Assembly (NCBI GenBank): GCA_028289095.1
Contig: JAQGGY010000030.1
Location: 1-27,690, forward strand
DNA length: 27,690 nt
Source of the DNA: Candidatus Saccharimonadota bacterium
GTDB lineage: Bacteria; Patescibacteriota; Saccharimonadia; Saccharimonadales; Saccharimonadaceae
Direction: 5' to 3'
Below, in pieces: positions 22,497 through 27,690 of this stretch. Made by a program: the position numbers and the translations under genes. The notes below the pieces were generated by a model, which saw only the letters and a program-made list of their open reading frames with translations, did not search any database and was not told the origin of the DNA. How positions within the stretch are numbered: position 1 is the stretch's first letter; each line of letters starts with the position of its first letter.

Positions 22497-23558
22497 ATGA
22501 CCAGCCAACCTTCTGACACAAAAAATACATCATCAGAGCCGCCAGCTCCCGAAGAGCTGCGGCCTCAGGCGCATAAGGACACGTCATCTGCGACTGCGAG
22601 TTCGGACACGGCCGCAGCCAAACCAAAGCTTGCCACGCGTAATCGTCACACGACGTATCGACCTAGCCATAAGGCGACATTTGCCGGTCTGTCGGTTGTT
22701 GTCGCGGTACTAGCAATCAATGCTGGTATTATTACCTTCGTCGTTAAAGGCCAGGCAGAGGATACAAACAGCGCTGCTCAGGGTGAAGTCACAATTAGTC
22801 CTGGTGTCCTTAACTCGTTAGGGGTAAGTCGCAACCCAGTTGGTAATTCTAGTACCGAACTAGTCGTCAATCCGAATTCGCGCTTTAATGGCGACGTCGT
22901 GATTGGCAGTGATGTCAGTGTTGCCGGCGAACTGAAATTAAATAGTAAATTTACCGCTAACGACGCAAGCCTGGCAAAATTAGAAGCGGGCGACACATCA
23001 TTAAGCCAACTAAACGTTAACGGCGACGGTACGGTAACAAATATGAACCTGCGCCGTGACCTCGCCGTCGTCGGCGCGACGAGATTGCAGGGGCCGGTTA
23101 CTGTCAGTCAATTAATGACTGTAAATAATAACCTGAACGTATCTGGCAGTTTAGCTGTCGGTGGAACGTTATCGGCGCGTTCGTTCCAGGCCAGTAGCCT
23201 GGTGTCAGACACAACGCTCACGATTGGCGGACATATTATTACCCGAGGTGCAGCAATCAGCGTAGGACGCGGTGCGGCATTAAGCGGTGCGGACACGGTT
23301 TCTATCAGCGGCAACGACGCAGCGGGTACGGTTGCAGTTAACCTTGGTTCGAACGCCAGTCGAAGTGGAGTTATTGCTAATGTAGCGTTCAGGCAGAACT
23401 ATGGCTCGACACCACGAGTAGTTGTCACCGCAGTAGGCGGTCCGGTTGATGACCTGTATATAAGCCGTAACCCTGGCGGGTTTAGTATCGGCGTACGTTC
23501 AATCACTAGCGGCCTGTCTGGTGCCGGATACGCATTTGACTATATGGTCATGCAGTAA
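22497..23558 (+). CDS. Membrane-anchored beta-solenoid protein with tail-fibre-like C-terminal domain
   Basis: A 353-residue protein: a Ser/Ala/Pro-rich cytoplasmic tail (1-60), a membrane segment at about 61-84, then a regular array of short strands (FNGDVVIGSDVSVAGELKLN ... LNVSGSLAVGGTLSARSF, about 129-230) of the kind that forms beta-solenoids. The C-terminal domain (about 262-353) has VSISGNDAAGTVAVNLGSNAS, FRQNYGSTPRVVVTAVG and a closing YAFDYMVMQ. It resembles the small C-terminal domains of some phage tail-fibre and cell-surface proteins (GNDxAGTxxxxxG ... YGSxPRVVxTxxG ... FxYxVxx). No enzyme motifs. It would form an outward spike fixed in the membrane (inference). It is transcribed away from the surface island from a divergent promoter and converges with atpC. 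Confidence 0.78.
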   Translation: MTSQPSDTKNTSSEPPAPEELRPQAHKDTSSATASSDTAAAKPKLATRNRHTTYRPSHKATFAGLSVVVAVLAINAGIITFVVKGQAEDTNSAAQGEVTISPGVLNSLGVSRNPVGNSSTELVVNPNSRFNGDVVIGSDVSVAGELKLNSKFTANDASLAKLEAGDTSLSQLNVNGDGTVTNMNLRRDLAVVGATRLQGPVTVSQLMTVNNNLNVSGSLAVGGTLSARSFQASSLVSDTTLTIGGHIITRGAAISVGRGAALSGADTVSISGNDAAGTVAVNLGSNASRSGVIANVAFRQNYGSTPRVVVTAVGGPVDDLYISRNPGGFSIGVRSITSGLSGAGYAFDYMVMQ

Positions 23559-23565
23559 TCAACGA

Positions 23566-23835
23566 TTACATATCGACAAATAACAAGACTTCATTGTCAC
23601 GCACAGTAATAATCCCGTTATTAATCATAAAGCTGACTGGTTCGATGCCGTCTTTAGTTTCGATGACTATTTCACCCGGGCGGAGTACGGAAAAGAAATC
23701 TGCGTGACCTGACAAAATATCAAAAGGTCCGACTCTGTTTACCGCGGAAAGCACCTGTGCCGGGCCTTCGTAATAGACATTGAACGGCGAGCGGGCAATG
23801 ACATTTAATGGCGCGGTAGTGTCGGGCTGTTTCAT
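23566..23835 (-). CDS. atpC: F1 ATP synthase epsilon subunit, short form (beta-sandwich only)
   Basis: An 89-residue epsilon subunit of the F1 central stalk. It contains the conserved N-terminal beta-sandwich: NVIARSPFNVYYEGPAQVLSAVN, FDILSGHADFFSVLRPGEIVIE (41-51 is the family's LPGHAxxxTxL region), and the closing FMINNGIITVRDNEVLLFVD. It then stops. Usual bacterial epsilon is 130-140 residues and adds a two-helix C-terminal domain that inhibits ATP hydrolysis; that domain is entirely absent, and the sequence after the stop runs straight into the converging gene. Position as last gene of the operon, two bases after atpD, supports the assignment. Confidence 0.9.
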   Translation of the reverse strand: MKQPDTTAPLNVIARSPFNVYYEGPAQVLSAVNRVGPFDILSGHADFFSVLRPGEIVIETKDGIEPVSFMINNGIITVRDNEVLLFVDM

Positions 23836-23837
23836 GA

Positions 23838-25262
23838 TTATTTTTTCGCTGGTTCTTTATCGGCGGGCTGTTTGGCTGTTGGTTTTTCTTTAGTTTTTTC
23901 TTTCTTTTCATCGACGGATTTGCCTGTCAGGATTTCTTCGATACCATTCAACGTTTGTTCAAGCGTAAAGTATTCGCCAGGACGACCACTAAACTTTTCA
24001 GCGACCGAGAAATCTTGGTTAAAGAAAGTAATTAACTTTTTAGCATTCTGATAATCCATGCGATCCGCAGGTGACAGCTCGTTTTCGCCGACAATGGCGA
24101 TGATGTTTTTTAACGAATCATATTTTTGCATGATGGACTGTACTTTTCCGGCTAAACGATAGTGACGTTCGCCGACGATTTCAGGGGTTAATAGCGACGA
24201 AGTTGTTTTTAGCAGATCGACAGCAGGGCGAATGCCTGTTTCGGCGACGGCACGCGAAAGCACTAGGACAGAATCTAGCTGCTGGGAAATAGCCTGGACG
24301 GCAGGGTCTGAAAGGTCGTCTGCGGGGATGTAGACGGCTTGGACAGATGTAATCGTGCCTTGTTCGGTTGAACTAAGGCGGTCTTGTAGACGGCGCAGTT
24401 CGGAAAAGACCAATGGCGAGTAGCCACCTTCGGATGGAATCAATCCAAGGTTTGTCGACAGTTCGGTGAGGGCTTGAATGTGGCGGTAGATATTATCGAC
24501 GAAAAACAAAATGTCACGACCTTCTTCATCACGGAAATATTCGGCAGCTGTCGCGGCTGCGGGCGCTACCATAGAGCGGATAGCCGGCGTGCTGTCCATT
24601 TGCCCAAAGAACATGACAGTGTTTTTTAGGACGTCGGTGTCCTTAAGTGTTTCGTATAATTCGTTGCCTTCGCGGATACGCTCACCAACACCGCAGTAGA
24701 TAGATAGGGACTTACTAGAACCTTCTTGTTTGCTTTGGGTGACGTTGTGAATCATTTCCATCGTTAGGACGGTTTTGCCGACACCGGCACCACCAACCAC
24801 GCCGATTTTTCGTCCTTTGACGAAGGGGGTCATAAAGTCGATGACTTTTAGGCCCGTTTCGAGCAGTTCAAGCTTTTGGCTGCTGCGGTAGCTTTTTGTA
24901 CCGGTTGGTTCGGTAATTGATCGGCGGATATCATTGACGGGCGCACCTTCGTCGAGGGGCTCACCAAGGGCGTTAAAGACGCGTCCCATTGTTTTCGGGC
25001 CGACGGGAACGGTGACTTTGGTATGGCTGCGTGACATTTTTTGACCACAGCGCAACACTTGGCTGTTGGCAAGGTTTAGGCAAATGGCTTTGCCAGATTT
25101 AAAGTAGCTGACTTCGACGAATACTTCTGGATAGCCTTCGACAATAAGTAGTTCTTTGGCATCAGGCCGTTCGCCAAGTATTTCAACCTCGACCATCAAA
25201 CCACGAAGGGACTTGATAACGCCGACGTATTCTCCGGTAGATGTTTTACTGGCGGTGGTCAT
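23838..25262 (-). CDS. atpD: F1 ATP synthase beta subunit (catalytic)
   Basis: A 474-residue catalytic subunit. An N-terminal beta-barrel is followed by the nucleotide-binding domain with Walker A GGAGVGKT (157-164), the catalytic-site GVGERIREGNELY (191-203, general-base Glu194), Walker B ILFFVDN (251-257), and GTITSVQAVYIPADDLSDPA. The C-terminal helical domain carries VGENELSPADR in place of the usual DELSEED-type segment. Several normally near-invariant stretches are changed: DNIYRHIQALTELSTNLG for DNIFRFTQAGSEVSALLG, and QAISQQLDSVLVLSRAVAETG for TTFAHLDATTVLSRAIAELG. All catalytic residues I can check are retained. A Lys/Glu-rich tail of about 25 residues ends the protein. Its ATG overlaps the atpG stop (ATGA). 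Confidence 0.96.
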   Translation of the reverse strand: MTTASKTSTGEYVGVIKSLRGLMVEVEILGERPDAKELLIVEGYPEVFVEVSYFKSGKAICLNLANSQVLRCGQKMSRSHTKVTVPVGPKTMGRVFNALGEPLDEGAPVNDIRRSITEPTGTKSYRSSQKLELLETGLKVIDFMTPFVKGRKIGVVGGAGVGKTVLTMEMIHNVTQSKQEGSSKSLSIYCGVGERIREGNELYETLKDTDVLKNTVMFFGQMDSTPAIRSMVAPAAATAAEYFRDEEGRDILFFVDNIYRHIQALTELSTNLGLIPSEGGYSPLVFSELRRLQDRLSSTEQGTITSVQAVYIPADDLSDPAVQAISQQLDSVLVLSRAVAETGIRPAVDLLKTTSSLLTPEIVGERHYRLAGKVQSIMQKYDSLKNIIAIVGENELSPADRMDYQNAKKLITFFNQDFSVAEKFSGRPGEYFTLEQTLNGIEEILTGKSVDEKKEKTKEKPTAKQPADKEPAKK

Positions 25263-26119
25263 TGTGCTTCTCCTGCTGCTTTACGTTTCTTTTTAAGGCT
25301 GATCAGAACTTCGCGCAACCGTCGGTCACTTTCGGAGCGCTTTGCTCGGTGAAATTCTAGCATAAAGTCACCAATTAATTCGTTGGCACGCTTTTTAGCG
25401 ACGGCCATGGCATTAAAGCGGCTGGCTGATTGGGCAAGGCTGGATTCGAGGATTGTTTGACTGAGTGCCAGGCGCATCATCGTGACTTCCATTTCATCAG
25501 CGATGTCATCAAGCGAGGGTTCAAAAATCGTATCTTCGGCAGTCATGGTATCTTCGTCGGCATTTTCGCTCATGTCACGAACGCTTGAAATCAGGTCGAT
25601 TGACCGAATGTTTTGCACACCCAATGAAACGTATTCTTCGTAGTATACGACGATTTTAGTATATGGCTTGAGCGCTTCAATAACAGGGGTGACATCAATG
25701 TATTCATCTGATTCAGGAATCTTAAAGAAGCGAACATACGAAATGCCGCGCTGGGACAATTGGCTGGCACCGTGGGATCCTAGAACGATAATATCTGTCG
25801 TCCCGGGGTCGTAATCTTTTTGCATTGTGCCCACGAGGCGTTGGTCAATGTCACCGCTTAATCCGGCTTCTGCTGAAATGACGACGAAGACTTGCCGCGC
25901 GTCTTTGTCGCCCAGGGCACGGTTTGTGATACGAGTGGCTGGGTCGACACGGATAGAGCTGTAGCGTTTCCATAATAATTCGAAAAAGCTTTTTGATAGT
26001 TCAACCTTTGTTTTTACCTTTGCCACCTGGGTGCTGGCAAGGCTTTCAAACACCGCCGTCAAATCTTTGACAGTGGTGATTTCTTCCGTCTCTTTTTCAA
26101 TCGCACTAGCTCGCCGCAT
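25259..26119 (-). CDS. atpG: F1 ATP synthase gamma subunit
   Basis: The 286-residue rotor-stalk subunit. N- and C-terminal helices that form the coiled coil are recognisable (ITTVKDLTAVFESLASTQVAKVKTKVELS at the start; ASRFNAMAVAKKRANELIGDFMLEFHRAKRSESDRRLREVL at the end). The Rossmann-like middle begins VFVVISAEAGLSGDIDQRLV, replacing the usual SSDRGLxGGLNxN. The protein is well diverged and ends in a basic extension (KKKRKAAGEAQ). I start at ATG 26119, which has GGAG seven bases upstream and overlaps the atpA stop by 14 bases. The longer in-frame start at 26185 would add a 22-residue basic segment lying wholly within atpA and is rejected. Confidence 0.93.
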   Translation of the reverse strand: MRRASAIEKETEEITTVKDLTAVFESLASTQVAKVKTKVELSKSFFELLWKRYSSIRVDPATRITNRALGDKDARQVFVVISAEAGLSGDIDQRLVGTMQKDYDPGTTDIIVLGSHGASQLSQRGISYVRFFKIPESDEYIDVTPVIEALKPYTKIVVYYEEYVSLGVQNIRSIDLISSVRDMSENADEDTMTAEDTIFEPSLDDIADEMEVTMMRLALSQTILESSLAQSASRFNAMAVAKKRANELIGDFMLEFHRAKRSESDRRLREVLISLKKKRKAAGEAQ

Positions 26120-27587
26120 TGGTGGCTCCTTCGGGCTGTTTTGCTGCGTCCTCGGCCGGTTTTTCAGCCAACGGCTCAGCGCCATGCTTTTTCAGTAGCT
26201 GGGCCTCATGATGATCGAAATCCTTTTCATCTTTGATCTCTTTACTGATTTTTTTCACTGACTGTTTTAAGCCGACCACGTCAATTTCCATTTCACCGCC
26301 ACTTAACATAATTGTTTCGAGTAATAACTGCTGTTCAGTCAACGATAGTCGTTCTTCGGGTGGCTGCTGCAACGCTTGGTGAATGTGTTTACCTAGCGTC
26401 AGGTCGATCATGGTTTCTTTGGAAAGCTGGGAACTAAAGTGTGAAAATTCTTCGGCTTGTTTGTATTTTGCGAGCGTCTTAAATAAGGTGCTCGACAATC
26501 GTTTTTGTCGATTGGTCTGCGCTTGTCCACCCACGCGCGAGACGGAGAGTCCTGAATTGACCGCAGGGCGCATACCCTGGCGGAAAATACTTAAACTAAA
26601 GATGATCTGACCATCGGTAATGGACATAATACTGGTTGAAAGGTAGGCAGTAATGTCATCGTTTGGCGCCAAAACGACTGGCAGTGACGTCAGGGTTTTG
26701 CCGTTGGATAATAATTTACCAGCGCGTTCCAGCAAGCTAGAGTGTGCATAGAAAATATCGCCAGGGTATGAATCGCGGCCTGGATCGACTTCCTGTAGTA
26801 GTGAAAGCTGTCGGTAGGCTTCGGCATGACTGCTGAGGTCGTCGTACATAATAATGACGTCTTCGCCGCCGTACCACAGGTATTCAGCCATAGCACATGC
26901 TGCGTAGGGCGCAAGGTAGGACTGGGTTAATGAATCAAAGATATCCGCCAGGACAACGATAGTGTGTTCCATGGCGCCAGATGCGTTTAATTCTGCCAGC
27001 AGACGCTCGACATCGACTTTACGTTTGCCAATCAGGACATAGACGGCGATGCGTTTCGTGCCATCTTGATTGGCACTGAGTTGGCCTAAAAAGGTACTTT
27101 TACCAGATTTGCTATCACCAATAATCGCGATACGCTGGCCTAGGACAATAGGAAAAAAACTATCAACGGCAGATACGCCGCTCGCTAATTGCTCGTTTAG
27201 CATACTGCGGGCCATAATACCTGGCGCAGGGTTAAAAATACCAGATGTAGCCGATGATTTGATTGGACCTTTGCCATCAAGCGGTTTGCCCATTGGTGAA
27301 ACGACGCGACCGATCAGGCCTTTGCCGACGGGAATGCTGAGCATGTCGCTTTCGACGACGGCCAATGTTCCGACGGCCATTTTTTCAGAATCAACGTTAA
27401 ATAATATGACCTTGTCACCATATGCTTCACGCACCATACCGCGTTGACCGTCTTCGAACAAGACTTGGGCGCCCAGGCGCACGCCGTCTAGGCCTTTAAC
27501 TTCGATCAAAAAGCTGTTGACCGCCACGACTTCACCAGTCAGATTGTCGGCTTCGACGAGACGCTGGAAGGTGGCGTTATTAAACAC
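26106..27587 (-). CDS. atpA: F1 ATP synthase alpha subunit
   Basis: The 493-residue non-catalytic, nucleotide-binding subunit. Residues 18-33 (GEVVAVNSFLIEVKGL) begin the beta-barrel; IPVGKGLIGRVVSPMGKPLDGKGP precedes the Walker A GDSKSGKST (157-165, usually GDRQTGKT). VIIMYDDLSSHAEAYRQLSLL, PGRDSYPGDIFYAHSSLLERA, TSIMSITDGQI and the Arg-finger segment SVSRVGGQAQ follow. The C-terminus carries a Lys/Glu/Ala/Pro-rich tail. I use GTG 27587, preceded by CGAGG at the right distance, because the in-frame ATG at 27665 would read out of frame through atpH. The resulting N-terminal helix is about ten residues shorter than in E. coli alpha. Its start overlaps the atpH stop by 8 bases. Confidence 0.95.
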   Translation of the reverse strand: MFNNATFQRLVEADNLTGEVVAVNSFLIEVKGLDGVRLGAQVLFEDGQRGMVREAYGDKVILFNVDSEKMAVGTLAVVESDMLSIPVGKGLIGRVVSPMGKPLDGKGPIKSSATSGIFNPAPGIMARSMLNEQLASGVSAVDSFFPIVLGQRIAIIGDSKSGKSTFLGQLSANQDGTKRIAVYVLIGKRKVDVERLLAELNASGAMEHTIVVLADIFDSLTQSYLAPYAACAMAEYLWYGGEDVIIMYDDLSSHAEAYRQLSLLQEVDPGRDSYPGDIFYAHSSLLERAGKLLSNGKTLTSLPVVLAPNDDITAYLSTSIMSITDGQIIFSLSIFRQGMRPAVNSGLSVSRVGGQAQTNRQKRLSSTLFKTLAKYKQAEEFSHFSSQLSKETMIDLTLGKHIHQALQQPPEERLSLTEQQLLLETIMLSGGEMEIDVVGLKQSVKKISKEIKDEKDFDHHEAQLLKKHGAEPLAEKPAEDAAKQPEGATNAAS

Positions 27588-27690
27588 GGCGCAGTACCTC
27601 GGGGAAATTATTGCGGGCGGCAAGGATTTGACGCCTAAATGACCAATCAAATACTCGGCTACCATAGCGCACGACCATGCCGCCTAGAAT
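27580..27690 (-). CDS. atpH: F1 ATP synthase delta subunit, C-terminal end only (cut by window edge)
   Basis: Reading frame open from the window edge through 36 codons to TAA 27582-27580. The residues include LGGMVVRYGSRVFDWSFRR, which matches the conserved C-terminal signature of delta (IGGMxxRxGDxVxDxSxRxxL), followed by an unusual extension, NNFPEVLRRV. The stop overlaps the atpA start by 8 bases, normal for atpH-atpA order. Delta links the F1 alpha crown to the peripheral b stalk. The N-terminal domain lies outside the window. Confidence 0.88.
   Translation of the reverse strand: MLGGMVVRYGSRVFDWSFRRQILAARNNFPEVLRRV

Noticed and set aside
26120..26185. Longer atpG start at 26185
   Set aside because: Adds 22 residues lying wholly within atpA and not seen in gamma subunits; ATG 26119 has GGAG upstream and the expected start of the helix.

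Overview
The window looks like a piece of a Candidate Phyla Radiation (Patescibacteria) chromosome, most likely Candidatus Saccharibacteria (TM7) or a close relative. This rests on my memory of protein families, not on a search. The pointers are a divergent F-type ATP synthase operon with a very short epsilon subunit, a run of single-membrane-span and secreted proteins of the kind seen in Saccharibacteria, and small proteins whose best-known relatives are actinobacterial. TGA is used as an ordinary stop (for example in the phosphatase, FAD oxidoreductase and atpG genes), so there is no sign of the UGA recoding of SR1 or Gracilibacteria. I see no tRNA, rRNA, CRISPR array, IS element or phage module.

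Layout. (1) Bases 1-324 are AT-rich and hold no gene I can support. (2) Bases 325-6787, plus strand: small, mostly independent genes. These are a PP2C-type phosphatase, a small CxC...C protein, a PhnB-like VOC protein, a YbjQ-like protein followed by a clear terminator, an acidic disordered protein, a 69-residue membrane protein, a DUF6766 membrane protein with an internal duplication, a FAD-dependent oxidoreductase, and a promoter-driven pair of single-span membrane proteins. (3) Bases 6796-22379, minus strand: a cell-surface island. In transcription order it encodes three related secreted beta-sandwich proteins (two are tandem paralogues), a DUF916/WxLIP-like membrane-anchored protein, an Ig/PKD membrane protein, an 1181-residue secreted fibre-like protein, a 1903-residue kelch-propeller protein with a glycine-rich insertion, and a small single-span protein. 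(4) Bases 22497-23558, plus strand: a membrane-anchored beta-solenoid protein, divergent from the island. (5) Bases 23566-27690, minus strand: the F1 genes of ATP synthase, atpH (3' end only), atpA, atpG, atpD and atpC, tightly overlapping. The a, c and b subunit genes probably lie beyond the right edge.

How it fits together. The DUF916-like protein beside three WxL-like beta-sandwich proteins resembles the WxL/WxLIP (Csc) cell-surface loci of Firmicutes. The long fibre and kelch proteins overlap by one base (TAATG) and are probably made together. In an epibiont, such an island may carry host-contact proteins (inference).

A second theme is translation initiation. Several genes, mostly in the island, have a -10 hexamer ending 6-9 bases before the ATG and no convincing ribosome-binding site, which predicts leaderless mRNAs. 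Most of the small plus-strand genes and the ATP synthase genes examined instead carry good Shine-Dalgarno sequences.
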